Assembly (NCBI GenBank): GCA_003598175.1
Contig: QZKN01000168.1
Coordinates: 1-64,000 of the forward strand
Length of the DNA: 64,000 nucleotides
Direction of reading: 5' to 3'
From: Candidatus Omnitrophota bacterium
GTDB lineage: Bacteria; Hinthialibacterota; Hinthialibacteria; Hinthialibacterales; Hinthialibacteraceae
Each line of letters opens with the position of its first letter. Position 1 is the stretch's first letter. A model generated the notes under the pieces. It was given only the letters and a program-made list of their open reading frames with translations. It did no database searches and was not told the DNA's origin. Positions 6,430 to 15,715 of the stretch are shown here, piece by piece. A program made the translations under genes and the position numbers.

Positions 6430-7941
6430 ATGAAACGAGCGGCGCCCTTTCTTGAGATGATCGGTATTACCAAGACCTACCCTGGCGTTCAAGCATTGAA
6501 GAACGTCAATTTTCGCGTAGGAAAAGCGGAGATTCATGCGCTGGTGGGGGAAAACGGGGCGGGAAAATCCACGCTGATGAAAATTCTCGCCGGAGCGGAG
6601 CACATGGATTCCGGTGAGATTAAGATGTATGGCCGTTCCGTTTCCATCGATTCTCCTCATTGCGCGCAGGAACTGGGGATCGCCATCATTTATCAGGAAT
6701 TCAATCTTGTTCCGCAGCTGGGAGCGGCAGAAAACATCTTTCTGGGGCGGGAGCCGAAACGTTTTGGCTTCGTTGATTTCAAAAAAGAAAAACGGGATGC
6801 GGAGCAACTCCTGCAAACGCTGGGCATTTCTCTCGATCTTGATATTCCCGTTCAGTATTTGTCCGTCGCGCAACAACAAATGGTGGAAATCGCAAAAGCC
6901 TTATCCGTGCAAGCGAAAATTATCGCCATGGACGAACCCTCGGCGACGTTAACGCAGCACGAATTGAAAAATTTATTTACCTTGATCCGCACTCTCAAGG
7001 ATCAAGGCGTCAGTGTGATTTATATCTCGCATCGGCTTGAGGAAATTTTCGAAATTTGCGACCGGCTGACGGTTCTTCGCGATGGGGAACGAATCGGCGT
7101 GAAAAATGTGGATGAAATCGATCGTGACGGGATTATCGAAATGATGGTTGGCCGCCAAATTACCGATGAGTTTCCCAAGGAAACCTTTCCGCCTGGTCCG
7201 GAGATTCTGCGGGTGAAAGGTTTGAGCCGGGGATTCGTGAAAAACGTTTCGTTTTCGGTGCATCGAGGAGAAATCGTGGCATTGACCGGCCTTGTCGGCG
7301 CGGGACGAACGGAAATTGCCCGCATGATTTTCGGAGCGGATCCGCCCGACGCCGGAAAAATCCTGCTGGCAGGAAAGGAAGTGCGCATCGCCTCGCCGCG
7401 GCAGGCAATCGATCACGGCATTTGCCTATTAACGGAGGACCGCAAGAATCAAGGCCTGATTTTGGGGATGAACATACGGGAAAACATCACCTTGCCGACA
7501 TTACGGGATTATTGCCGTTGCTTTTTCATCGCCGGCGGCAAGGAACGCCGGCAGGCATTGCAATCGATGCGGGAATTGCGCATCAAAGCGCCTTCCGGTG
7601 AATCGGAAGTTCGTAATCTGTCCGGCGGCAATCAACAAAAGACCATATTGGCCAAATGGCTGCACGCCAAGTCGGCGCTGTATCTCTTCGACGAACCGAC
7701 GCGCGGCATCGATGTGGGAGCGAAACGCGAAATTTATTTGTTGATGAATGAGTTACTGCGGCAGGACGCCGGGATTTTGATGATTTCGTCCGAATTGCCG
7801 GAAGCGCTCGGCATGGCTGATCGTGTGTTGGTCATGAGCTGCGGCCGATTGGTCGGTGAACTTACGCGCGAGGAAGCCACGCAGGAAAAGATTATGGACC
7901 TTGCCACCGGCGCTCCGCATCCTGATCGTCGCATTACCTGA
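6430..7941 (+). CDS. Sugar ABC transporter ATP-binding protein, RbsA/MglA type
   Basis: 503 residues from the ATG at 6430, which follows AAAGGAAG; an in-frame TTG seven codons earlier is less likely. Two ATPase domains are fused, as in ribose, galactose and xylose importers. Domain 1 has Walker A GENGAGKST, the signature-like LSVAQQQMVEIAKAL and Walker B IIAMDEPSATLT. Domain 2 has the degenerate Walker A GLVGAGRTE usual in this family, signature LSGGNQQKTILAKW and Walker B LYLFDEPTRGIDVGAK. It would power uptake of a monosaccharide at the inner membrane together with a permease and a binding protein. Neither partner is encoded next to it, so it is an orphan or serves a distant permease. The substrate cannot be told from sequence. 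Confidence 0.93.
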   Translation: MKRAAPFLEMIGITKTYPGVQALKNVNFRVGKAEIHALVGENGAGKSTLMKILAGAEHMDSGEIKMYGRSVSIDSPHCAQELGIAIIYQEFNLVPQLGAAENIFLGREPKRFGFVDFKKEKRDAEQLLQTLGISLDLDIPVQYLSVAQQQMVEIAKALSVQAKIIAMDEPSATLTQHELKNLFTLIRTLKDQGVSVIYISHRLEEIFEICDRLTVLRDGERIGVKNVDEIDRDGIIEMMVGRQITDEFPKETFPPGPEILRVKGLSRGFVKNVSFSVHRGEIVALTGLVGAGRTEIARMIFGADPPDAGKILLAGKEVRIASPRQAIDHGICLLTEDRKNQGLILGMNIRENITLPTLRDYCRCFFIAGGKERRQALQSMRELRIKAPSGESEVRNLSGGNQQKTILAKWLHAKSALYLFDEPTRGIDVGAKREIYLLMNELLRQDAGILMISSELPEALGMADRVLVMSCGRLVGELTREEATQEKIMDLATGAPHPDRRIT

Positions 7942-7964
7942 TTCGCCTTTCCACGCGATCCTCC

Positions 7965-7990
7965 TCAAAAAAAAATTTCATTTTTTTTGA
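7965..7990 (+). terminator. A/T-only hairpin after the ABC gene
   Basis: TCAAAAAAAA (7965-7974) pairs with TTTTTTTTGA (7981-7990) around a six-base loop, 24 bases after the ABC gene stop. The stem is all A:T apart from one pair, so it is weak, but the U-rich 3' arm could end transcription. Confidence 0.35.
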
Positions 7991-8061
7991 AACATTTCCC
8001 CACCCTCTTACGTACTAATGGTAAAGCCGGCTGAAGTCATGTGAAAAAGGAGATAAGCGAG

Positions 8062-8253
8062 ATGGTACACAGGAACCATTTTCACAATAGAAATAGCCGA
8101 CGACCGACCCTGTTGGTCGAGACGGAGCCCAAACCAGTGCAGCCGCAGAAGTGTGACCGGTTGGAACGCTTCGCCCAATTTTTGAAAAACCGCGGATGCC
8201 CCGTAAAATTGGTCTACCGTGAAACCGAGACGGATATTCGGTGGATCGGGTAA
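8062..8253 (+). CDS. Small basic protein of unknown function
   Basis: 63 residues. The ATG at 8062 is preceded by AAGGAG with nine bases of spacing, and a convincing intrinsic terminator follows at 8349-8388, so the unit looks like a real single-gene transcript. The protein starts MVHRNHFHNRNSRRPTLL and continues with KPVQPQKCDRLERFAQFLKN, then GCPVKLVYRETETDIRW. It is basic with His/Arg-rich N-terminus, two cysteines and no membrane segment. I do not recognise a family. An alternative GTG seven codons earlier is in frame but has no site of its own. Confidence 0.5.
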   Translation: MVHRNHFHNRNSRRPTLLVETEPKPVQPQKCDRLERFAQFLKNRGCPVKLVYRETETDIRWIG

Positions 8254-8348
8254 GAGGTGGAACACGTAAAATCATCAAAACCACAAAGAAAAGGAACCAT
8301 GAAGCAATCATAAAAAGACTTTAATCCTCCCCATCTTTTCCTAGCTGC

Positions 8349-8388
8349 AGCGGAGTTCTTGCAAGAATCGGAACTCCGCTTATTTTTT
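8349..8388 (+). terminator. Rho-independent terminator
   Basis: AGCGGAGTTC (8349-8358) pairs perfectly with GAACTCCGCT (8371-8380), followed by TATTTTTT. This is a classic stem plus T-run on the plus strand, ending the transcript of the small gene at 8062. Confidence 0.75.
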
Positions 8389-8466
8389 CTATTCCATTTT
8401 GATGTATGATACCTTGCAGGAATGCTATTGCCGATGAAATTGAAACTTGATGCGGAGAATAAAACG

Positions 8467-9714
8467 ATGCATAACACATCCAATGTTATTCGAACCACGG
8501 TTGATACCATTGTCGAGGAAATCCCGATCGCGGATATGCATACTCACATTTATCCACCCTCGTTCGGTTCACTGTTGTTGTGGGGAATCGATGAACTGCT
8601 GACGTATCATTATTTGATTGCGGAAGTGATGCAGGCCGCGCCGCTGCCGGTCGAAACGTTGTGGAAACTAACCAGGCGGGAGCAGGCCGATTATGTCTGG
8701 GAGCATCTGTTCGTCCGGCGTTCGCCGATATCCGAGGCCTGCCGCGGCGTGTTGACCTGTATGCAATCGCTTGGCTTCGACGCCGCGAAACGGAATTTGA
8801 AAGAAGCTCGCCTGTATTTCAGCGAGCAAAACATCGATGAATACATCGAAACCGTTTTTCGCAAAGCCAACGTGAGCTATGCCGTCATGACCAACGATCC
8901 TTTTGACGGAGCGGAGCGAAATGTATGGAAAACGAATTATGATGAACATCCGCGTTTCAAAGCCGCGTTGCGCATCGATCCGCTGCTGTCGAATTGGGAA
9001 ACGGCTTCCAATCTGCTGCGGGAACAAGGTTTCGAGGCCGGACCGTCTCTCACCGATTCCGCGTTGACCGTTGTTCGCCGGTTTCTCGACGCCTGGGCGG
9101 ATCGTATGAATCCGCTGTATCTGGCCGTTTCTCTCCATCCCAATTTCCGGTATCCCGACGATACGCCTCGCACGCGCATTATCGACTCGTGCATTCTTCC
9201 GTTTGCCCAGGACCGCGACATTCCTTTCGCCCTGATGATCGGGGTGAAGAAATTAATCAATCCGGGATTGAAGTTGGCGGGAGACGGAGTTGGAAAAACC
9301 GATCTGTCGAATGTAGAAAACTTATGCCTGCAACATCCGGCCAACCGTTTTTTGGTGACGCTGCTCAGTCGGGAAAATCAACATGAATTGTGCGTGCTGG
9401 CGCGCAAGTTTCCCAATCTGATGCCGTTCGGGTGTTGGTGGTTTTTGAATGTGCCCAGCATTATCGAGGAAATCACGCGGGAACGGATGGAAATGTTGGG
9501 GCTGAGTTTTATTCCTCAACATTCCGACGCGCGCGTGCTGGATCAATTGCTTTACAAATGGCCGCATTCGCGGCGAATCATCGCGAACGTATTGTGCGAC
9601 AAATATGAAGACCTGATGCGAACCGGCTGGACCGTGTCGGTGGAAGACATTCGCCGCGACGTGATGCGGTTGTTTTCGAAAAACTTCGAGTCCTTTCTGT
9701 CCGCTGATTTTTAA
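8467..9714 (+). CDS. Uronate isomerase-like amidohydrolase-superfamily enzyme
   Basis: 415 residues from the ATG at 8467 (GGAG nine bases before); ATGs at 8422 and 8434 are in frame alternatives. The N-terminal metal motif is DMHTHIYPP (His25, His27), as in TIM-barrel metal hydrolases. The C-terminal half matches the uronate isomerase UxaC pattern: PFGCWWFLN, then GLSFIPQHSDARVL and RRIIANVLCDKYED, which correspond to the WWFND, LTDSRSF and RILCNLLG segments of that enzyme. Known relatives interconvert glucuronate or galacturonate with the keto acids that feed the Entner-Doudoroff route. The enzyme is somewhat divergent, so its exact sugar acid is uncertain. It is followed 46 bases later by a membrane protein on the same strand. 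Confidence 0.8.
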   Translation: MHNTSNVIRTTVDTIVEEIPIADMHTHIYPPSFGSLLLWGIDELLTYHYLIAEVMQAAPLPVETLWKLTRREQADYVWEHLFVRRSPISEACRGVLTCMQSLGFDAAKRNLKEARLYFSEQNIDEYIETVFRKANVSYAVMTNDPFDGAERNVWKTNYDEHPRFKAALRIDPLLSNWETASNLLREQGFEAGPSLTDSALTVVRRFLDAWADRMNPLYLAVSLHPNFRYPDDTPRTRIIDSCILPFAQDRDIPFALMIGVKKLINPGLKLAGDGVGKTDLSNVENLCLQHPANRFLVTLLSRENQHELCVLARKFPNLMPFGCWWFLNVPSIIEEITRERMEMLGLSFIPQHSDARVLDQLLYKWPHSRRIIANVLCDKYEDLMRTGWTVSVEDIRRDVMRLFSKNFESFLSADF

Positions 9715-9759
9715 TGCCGTCTCGAACACCATTGGATTTGACCACGGGATGGGAGCATT

Positions 9760-10977
9760 ATGATTCGTGCTTATGCCGCATACCCTTATCGCCTCACGTT
9801 CGGTTTGATGCTTTCCCTCATCGGGATTTCCGCGATCATCCGAAGCGAGATGGGATTGCACACCACGACGCTGAATCTTTGGCCGACGTTGCCGATGGCC
9901 GTTGGCGGCGTCCTCGTTCTGCGGCGCCGGCTACAAGAAAACCGATCGAAAACGAATTTGTTGATCGGCTTGCCTTTGCTGGGAACCTCGCTTGTTTTCA
10001 GTTGTTTCACTTTGGAAATCGTATCCTGGTCGAAGCTATCCGTGTTGTGGCCGGTTTTTCCTTTTATCGCAGGGATCACATTCATTGGCTCTGCGGGGGA
10101 TTGGAAAGATAAGGTTCGTCTCACGATGTTGATCGTTGGTTGGATGCTGGCCGTCAATGCGTTGTTGTTTATGGCGTTTACCCATCATGGATTACCGTGG
10201 CGTTTCTGGCCGGCGTCTCCGATTCTGACCGGCTTGTGGATTTTCCTCGCGCAGCGGATCGTCCGGTATTCCGTCACCTGGACGGTCCTGGGTCTGATCT
10301 CATGTGTCGGTGGATGTTTTTTGATTCCTTTTGCCGCCGGAATGCTGTCATGGAACTCGCTGGCCAATTATCAGTTTGTGTTGTTCTTTTTTTTAAGTCT
10401 GTCATTCTTAATCTGGTCCAATCATGACCGCGACAGACGTCGGGGAATTTTATATACCTCTTTTATTTTATTCGTCCTGTCTCTCCTGATGCTGGCAGGT
10501 CCGTTGCTGATCGGATGGGAGCGTTTCGGCTGGAATTTGTGGCCCGTCATGTTGATTCTCGTCGGAGTGGGATTATCGAGCACGTACGGCTTCGATCCCA
10601 AAACGTGGGCGGCGCTGATCCCGGGGGTGATTCTGCTGATCGGCGGCGCATTTCTCTGGCTGTTTACGTCCGGCCAACTTCCTTGGTACGATCTTCTTCA
10701 TTTGTGGCCGACGTTTCCGCTGGCCATCGGCCTTTCGTTCGTTCTGGCCGCGATGTCCGGCGGCCGCTCCCGTTTGCGCATGTTGTTCTGGATCGGCGTC
10801 ATGATCATGCTGGCTTCGGCGTTGCTGTACGTATTCGCTTTATGGCCGGTGGGATTGCTGCTGGTGGGACTGATTCTGCTGATCCCCATTCCGCGCGTCT
10901 CGCGCAAAGCGACGAAAACCGATCCGGTTTCCGTCCATCGACCCCAAACTCCGACGGATCAATCGTTGCATTCGTAA
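9760..10977 (+). CDS. Polytopic membrane protein with repeated WP motifs
   Basis: 405 residues, GGGAG nine bases before the ATG. The protein is almost entirely hydrophobic, with about ten to twelve membrane segments. A repeated unit marks the start of successive hairpins: LWPTLPMAVGG, LWPVFPFIAG, FWPASPILTGLW, LWPVMLILVGVG, LWPTFPLAIGL and a final LWPVGLLLVGLIL. This 'lWP...i..G' signature is that of LiaI/LiaF-type (DUF5668-like) transmembrane repeats. The function of such repeats is not established here; some relatives act in envelope stress sensing. It lies 46 bases behind the uronate isomerase-like gene and is probably cotranscribed. Confidence 0.75.
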   Translation: MIRAYAAYPYRLTFGLMLSLIGISAIIRSEMGLHTTTLNLWPTLPMAVGGVLVLRRRLQENRSKTNLLIGLPLLGTSLVFSCFTLEIVSWSKLSVLWPVFPFIAGITFIGSAGDWKDKVRLTMLIVGWMLAVNALLFMAFTHHGLPWRFWPASPILTGLWIFLAQRIVRYSVTWTVLGLISCVGGCFLIPFAAGMLSWNSLANYQFVLFFFLSLSFLIWSNHDRDRRRGILYTSFILFVLSLLMLAGPLLIGWERFGWNLWPVMLILVGVGLSSTYGFDPKTWAALIPGVILLIGGAFLWLFTSGQLPWYDLLHLWPTFPLAIGLSFVLAAMSGGRSRLRMLFWIGVMIMLASALLYVFALWPVGLLLVGLILLIPIPRVSRKATKTDPVSVHRPQTPTDQSLHS

Positions 10978-10995
10978 CCTCACAATCCTGCGCAC

Positions 10996-12303
10996 TCACG
11001 CATCGACATTGACGGCGATTTTATTCAAATCGGGGGTGTATTCTTTGGTCACGTATTCTTCCAGTTCACGAATACGGGTATGGAGATGATCGTCGCTCTC
11101 CTTCGATAAGGCTCGAGCGCGTTGGTACACGAAATACGCGCCTTCCCGCTCATTTTTCTCATACAATTTATCGGCGTACCGGCGATATGCCGCGGGATTA
11201 TCGGGCGCGCTTTTCATTTCGATGATATCGTTCCATTCGTCCTGGGGATTCAATTGCTCCGCCCATTCACCGCTGCGTTGATACAAGTGCAGCAGGAACG
11301 GATTGCTCATCGTGAGAAAGGCGGACGAAAAGGAAATCGCATTCAACATTTTGTGCAAAACCTCCTTCTCCATCACGCCATACGCGGCCTCCTTGACAAT
11401 CGACACGATGTTTTTCACGAATCGAAAGGGAGGAATGCCCGCAAAATCATTCACCATCAACTGAATCAAAATTTCATTGCGGTGTTCGTCGGTAATTTCC
11501 TGGTGAGAATCCTCGGTCTTGTCGGGCGTAATAATGATACGGGATTTTGTCAGGTACGCGAGAACCGGGTAATGGATGATTTGATGAAACCGCAGGCCGA
11601 ACGGTTTGGAGACCATTTCAAAAATTTGCAGCGCGTGGATTGACATGAATCCGTGCATCGACAAAAGATGCCGGTCAAGTATTTCGGCCAATCGCCGCCA
11701 TTCGTTTGTCACGAGTTCATCATTTACCAAATTGGCATAATCAAAATGATAGGGTTCTTCGCCTTGGAGAAACAAAGCCGCCTGCTGCTGTAATGTCGTC
11801 GAGACGCCGATCGACGCAGCCGCCACAGTCCGCACAAAGAGGGATTGATACAACGGCGCTTTCTTATGAATACAATGAAGCATATCCCCGATTGCCCAGC
11901 ACAATGCGCGTTTATCCCGTTTCACTTTCGTTTTTTTCATTGCCGGAATCAGAAACTCCAATGCGAGATAAGGATTGAATTGATCGGACATGCTGCGAAT
12001 GAGAACCGGAAGGATATCTTCCTGCTTCGGCATTTGTCCGGTCAACGCGCCGCTGGCGCGCATCGGATCCGTTGTGGCAATCATAAATAAAAAAAGGGAT
12101 ACCGGTTCGAATAAAAGATCATTCAGCTCCGGATTTTGCACCATGAGATCGCAGAGTAAATACGCGTGGCTCTCTCGTGAGGTGGTGTTTCTCATTTCCA
12201 GCGCAATCTGTTCACGTTCCTTGTCGCTGAGTTCAAGATTGACCGTCGATTTCCTGGCGAGGGATGATTTGTTGCTCCGTGATATTTTTTGGTTTCGTTT
12301 CAT
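10996..12303 (-). CDS. Helical protein of unknown function
   Basis: 435 residues, start preceded by GCAGGAG. The N-terminus is basic (MKRNQKISRSNKSSLARKS), followed by long helices with no membrane segment. Repeated helical pairs between residues 40 and 330 suggest an alpha-solenoid. The last 70 residues (DNPAAYRRYADKLYEKNERE, then AYFVYQRARALSKESDDHLH) resemble a TPR-like hairpin. No catalytic motif is seen. Its ATG overlaps the stop of the upstream secreted-protein gene by one base (TAATG), so the two are translationally coupled and probably act together. Function unknown. Confidence 0.7.
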   Translation of the reverse strand: MKRNQKISRSNKSSLARKSTVNLELSDKEREQIALEMRNTTSRESHAYLLCDLMVQNPELNDLLFEPVSLFLFMIATTDPMRASGALTGQMPKQEDILPVLIRSMSDQFNPYLALEFLIPAMKKTKVKRDKRALCWAIGDMLHCIHKKAPLYQSLFVRTVAAASIGVSTTLQQQAALFLQGEEPYHFDYANLVNDELVTNEWRRLAEILDRHLLSMHGFMSIHALQIFEMVSKPFGLRFHQIIHYPVLAYLTKSRIIITPDKTEDSHQEITDEHRNEILIQLMVNDFAGIPPFRFVKNIVSIVKEAAYGVMEKEVLHKMLNAISFSSAFLTMSNPFLLHLYQRSGEWAEQLNPQDEWNDIIEMKSAPDNPAAYRRYADKLYEKNEREGAYFVYQRARALSKESDDHLHTRIRELEEYVTKEYTPDLNKIAVNVDA

Positions 12304-13136
12304 TACTTCTCCTGCGATTGAATCCTTTGTTGTATAGGGGAAAACGTTCCGCTATCCGCTTTCTGTTTGGATAAGCGGCTGGCGCGATTAAGCATGGCGC
12401 CAAAACCTTCCCGTGGGGATATCCTCGAGTCCCGCGGCATTTTGATCAGACCACCGTTGGCTCCGACTGAGAAAGGGAACGCAGTAGAGGACTGGATCTG
12501 TGGGGAATTGGAAATACGATTCGAATCGATCGCTAAATCTCCGGATTGCAGCATGGAATCCTGTTGCGGCGTCAATCCACCGGTCCAGGGCAAGGTTGAA
12601 GTGGAAGAACCGGTTCGCGCCGTGGGAACTCCCGTGATCGTCCACCGTTTTTGATGATATAGGGTACCATAACGGCAGACGAAATTGAAGTCATGGCTGG
12701 TAATGCCGGGCGTAAATACCAGAGACAAAAAATCGGAATGTTTCGCGTCTTCTTCGAACTGAAACGGCACCATGACAATGGGATCGAAGCCGGAGGAAAT
12801 CACCAGATTCCATTTTTTTTCCTCTTCCGGAATAAATCCAAAATCGTAACGGCCGGGATCGAGCGGAAAATTGCCGATGCGAAGTTGAACGTTGGTGCGC
12901 AATTCCCCGATTTGAGGAGACAACGTTGTGTCGAAGGAGTTTCCACCCTCTGTTGGAGCAGGATTCACACCGGGGGCGTACGGTTCCCAATAAATAGCCC
13001 GAAAACGCAATTCAACGCGAGCGCCGTCGCCCTGTTCTAAAATCGCCGTAATCATGGGCGTATCCGCGTTGCGAGCGCCGGCAAAACTCAAAACCGGCAA
13101 CGATAGCAATGAGAAAATAAGCATCCATCGTTTCAT
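12303..13136 (-). CDS. Secreted protein of unknown function, coupled to next gene
   Basis: 277 residues with a strong AAGGAGG site. A signal peptide is clear: MKRWMLIFSLLSLPVLSFAG with cleavage near residue 19. The mature domain is beta-rich. The segment FPLDPGRYDFGFIPEEEKKW recalls the 'l.aG.Y.l..iP....W.v' core of DUF2911-like secreted proteins, a weak similarity. The last 90 residues are Ser/Gln/Pro-rich and likely disordered (SSTSTLPWTGGLTPQQDSML). It is the first gene of a two-gene unit with the helical protein downstream. Confidence 0.75.
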   Translation of the reverse strand: MKRWMLIFSLLSLPVLSFAGARNADTPMITAILEQGDGARVELRFRAIYWEPYAPGVNPAPTEGGNSFDTTLSPQIGELRTNVQLRIGNFPLDPGRYDFGFIPEEEKKWNLVISSGFDPIVMVPFQFEEDAKHSDFLSLVFTPGITSHDFNFVCRYGTLYHQKRWTITGVPTARTGSSTSTLPWTGGLTPQQDSMLQSGDLAIDSNRISNSPQIQSSTAFPFSVGANGGLIKMPRDSRISPREGFGAMLNRASRLSKQKADSGTFSPIQQRIQSQEK

Positions 13137-13485
13137 GATTCCCTCCTTTTCAACAGCGGAAATCTTTATTCGATTGTCGACCGAAACGGCGTTTCCTTGA
13201 TCGGATCCATGGAAACAAACGGGAAGAAATCACCCTCTTCATTAAAAACGGGAAAAAACGGTTTTCAACCTTCCCAATGCCGCCTCGTTCGTAAAAAGGG
13301 CGCACAATACGAGCAGTCCCATTTCAATTGGCGTGAATTCATGATAAACCCGTTCACTATAATTTTGTATTGTATGGTTGCACAGTTTACTCGTCTATCG
13401 GCTTGAATTTGATTTCAAATTGAATCACTCTTGAACCATACACCTTTGATAACTCCGTTCGTCACGATACAAAAGGACGATGTCA
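13137..13485. other. Intergenic region upstream of the signalling operon
   Basis: This 349-base gap lies between divergent genes and should hold their promoters. A 7-bp perfect palindrome, AATTTGA-TT-TCAAATT at 13406-13421, stands about 65 bases before the kinase start and could be an operator. Open frames in the gap lack ribosome sites and coding character. No RNA gene is seen. Confidence 0.4.
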
Positions 13486-15681
13486 ATGGATCACAAACCC
13501 CGCCTGTTTTTCCCGATCGCGCTCGCGGCATTGTTATTTGTTTTACTCGCCGGTCTCATTACCAGTTACGCGGCATTGGGCGAATTGACGTTGGAACAAT
13601 TTATCGATATTCCCGGTTTATTATTTGTGATTATGGGCACGTTCGGATTGACGATCTCTCGTTTTTCCATGCGAAGCATGATTGCGTCATGGATTGCGAT
13701 TTTTCAGAAACATCCTAACGTTGATTTTTTCCTTTACGATTATTTTTGGCTTTGCCTGATCCGGAATTTGCTGGTTCTCGGCGTCATTGGCAGCCTCATG
13801 GGTGCAGTTGCCATTTTGCGCGATCTGTCCGACCCGGGAATGATCGCTCCAAGTATGGCCGTCATGATGTTGACTGTTTTGTATGCAGTTTTTTTCAGTT
13901 TGATTCTCCCTATCCCGGCCTTGTTTATCGGAAGACTCCGGTCAACAAAGAGAGTTTCTCATGCCCAAATCGTACCGTGGCGAATCCACGCCTACCATCG
14001 CGTTGGTCTTTCTCTTGTCTTCGGTCTTGTTGGATCCGCCATATATTTTGGATCCGCCATGCATTTGTCCTATTGTTGGGTTTTTCTCGATAATTTTTCT
14101 ATTGTAATCTTTGTAGGGCCATGTCTGGCGGCGATTCTCATTCTCGCAGGGAAATTATGGATGGGAATTGTATCGGGACTGCTGGTTTATTCTCTCCTTT
14201 ATTTGGGCCCCCTGATCGTGGCAAGCGATTGGAATCTGTTCGGCGCCAATATGAGTGGTTTGTTTGCAATGATTTTTTATGAAAATCAACAACGACCGTT
14301 CCCAATCTGGTTGTCTGTTTTGTTCCTGCAATTGATTTTTTGGGGAATGATAGCCTTTTCCAAACGAACGAAACCAATCACGGCGGGAGAGCTTTTTACT
14401 CTAATCTTTTCTTTTGCCGCGTTGACCGGATGCATGCTCGGTTTGCTTTGTATGATCAATGATCTGAAGAATCCGGAAACGATCGGCCCATCCATGGCAA
14501 TCGTCATTTTATCCAATTTTTACGCGCTCCTGGGATTCACATTTTGTTCCTTCTCGATGGAAGACAAGGCAAATTTGATTCGCGGCAAGACGGACGATCT
14601 GGCAATCAGCCATATTCTGTGGTTTGTGTACCCGATATTTTTCATGGCCATTATGATGACGGCGTTCACACTTTTATTTTTAAGTATCACCGACATTCAT
14701 ATCAACATCGGCGATGGGGTAATCATACCACTTCAGGAACTTGATCATACGGTGTTTTCGATGATTCTGATTTGGTTGACAACGTTCTTGATTTTTGTGA
14801 TCGGATTTGTCTTCGCTCAATTCTTTCTGATTCGCCATAATTTGGAACAACTTCGCCAGACGCAAAATCAATTGGTTCGTTCCGAAAAGATGGCATCTCT
14901 CGGCCAATTGGTCGCCGGCGTCGCGCATGAGATCAACAATCCCGTCAATTTCATTCGCAGCAATATTCCTCATATGAAAGAATATCTGCAGGGATTTAAA
15001 AAAGCGTTAGACTGCATTCGGAACCAACAGGATTGCCTGTCGGATCCGGCGCAGAAACAATTTCAAGCCATTTGGGAAGAAGAAGATTTACATTTTGCAT
15101 GTGAAGACAGCGAAAAAATCGTACAATCTCTGGAGGAGGGGTCGGATCGGATCGCGAATATCGTAAGCGATCTGCGTTTGTATTCCCGTAGCGATGATGA
15201 CTATTTTACCCTCTTCAATATTCATGAGGCGATCGATTCCTCACTCACACTGCTGCACAATCGGTTCAAGCATCACGTAACCGTTCATAAACGATATGGA
15301 GAGATTCCACTCCTTGAATGTTCACCTGGCAGAATCAGTCAGGTCTTCCTCAATATCTTGAGTAACGCGGTTGACGCCATCGCGGGAAGTGGAAACATCC
15401 GGATTCAGACGTATACGGAAAACGAGCGGGCGCATATCGAGATTCGCGATGACGGAAAAGGAATACCCGAGAATGATATAAACAAAATTTTCGATCCGTT
15501 CTTCACCACCAAACCGGCCGGCGCCGGAACGGGTCTCGGCCTTTCAATCTCGTACGGCATCATCGAACAACATCGAGGAACCATTTCGGTGGAAAGCGAA
15601 GCCGGTAAAGGCGCGACCTTCCGGATATCCCTGCCAATCAAAAAAACAAACAACCAGAATACGTCAACGCGTCTCCCATAA
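13486..15681 (+). CDS. Multi-membrane-span sensor histidine kinase
   Basis: 731 residues from the second of two close ATGs, since AAGGA is eight bases before it and only two before the first. About 440 residues of hydrophobic sequence with around twelve to fourteen membrane spans come first, with no known sensor fold. A short coiled linker (NLEQLRQTQNQLVRSEKM) leads to a dimerisation domain with the phospho-acceptor His in VAHEINNPVN (about residue 480). The ATP-binding domain has NILSNAVDAI, DDGKGIPENDINKIFDPFF, GTGLGLSISYGI. It should autophosphorylate and pass phosphate to a receiver, likely one of the two genes 34 and 32 bases downstream on the same strand. The signal is unknown. Confidence 0.9.
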   Translation: MDHKPRLFFPIALAALLFVLLAGLITSYAALGELTLEQFIDIPGLLFVIMGTFGLTISRFSMRSMIASWIAIFQKHPNVDFFLYDYFWLCLIRNLLVLGVIGSLMGAVAILRDLSDPGMIAPSMAVMMLTVLYAVFFSLILPIPALFIGRLRSTKRVSHAQIVPWRIHAYHRVGLSLVFGLVGSAIYFGSAMHLSYCWVFLDNFSIVIFVGPCLAAILILAGKLWMGIVSGLLVYSLLYLGPLIVASDWNLFGANMSGLFAMIFYENQQRPFPIWLSVLFLQLIFWGMIAFSKRTKPITAGELFTLIFSFAALTGCMLGLLCMINDLKNPETIGPSMAIVILSNFYALLGFTFCSFSMEDKANLIRGKTDDLAISHILWFVYPIFFMAIMMTAFTLLFLSITDIHINIGDGVIIPLQELDHTVFSMILIWLTTFLIFVIGFVFAQFFLIRHNLEQLRQTQNQLVRSEKMASLGQLVAGVAHEINNPVNFIRSNIPHMKEYLQGFKKALDCIRNQQDCLSDPAQKQFQAIWEEEDLHFACEDSEKIVQSLEEGSDRIANIVSDLRLYSRSDDDYFTLFNIHEAIDSSLTLLHNRFKHHVTVHKRYGEIPLLECSPGRISQVFLNILSNAVDAIAGSGNIRIQTYTENERAHIEIRDDGKGIPENDINKIFDPFFTTKPAGAGTGLGLSISYGIIEQHRGTISVESEAGKGATFRISLPIKKTNNQNTSTRLP

Positions 15682-15715
15682 GGGGAATCTTTGATCGTAA
15701 GGAAATGAGGGGATC

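Noticed and set aside
13197-13406. 69-codon open frame on the plus strand in the gap before the kinase
   Set aside because: No ribosome site, no conserved pattern, and biased composition like the surrounding non-coding DNA.
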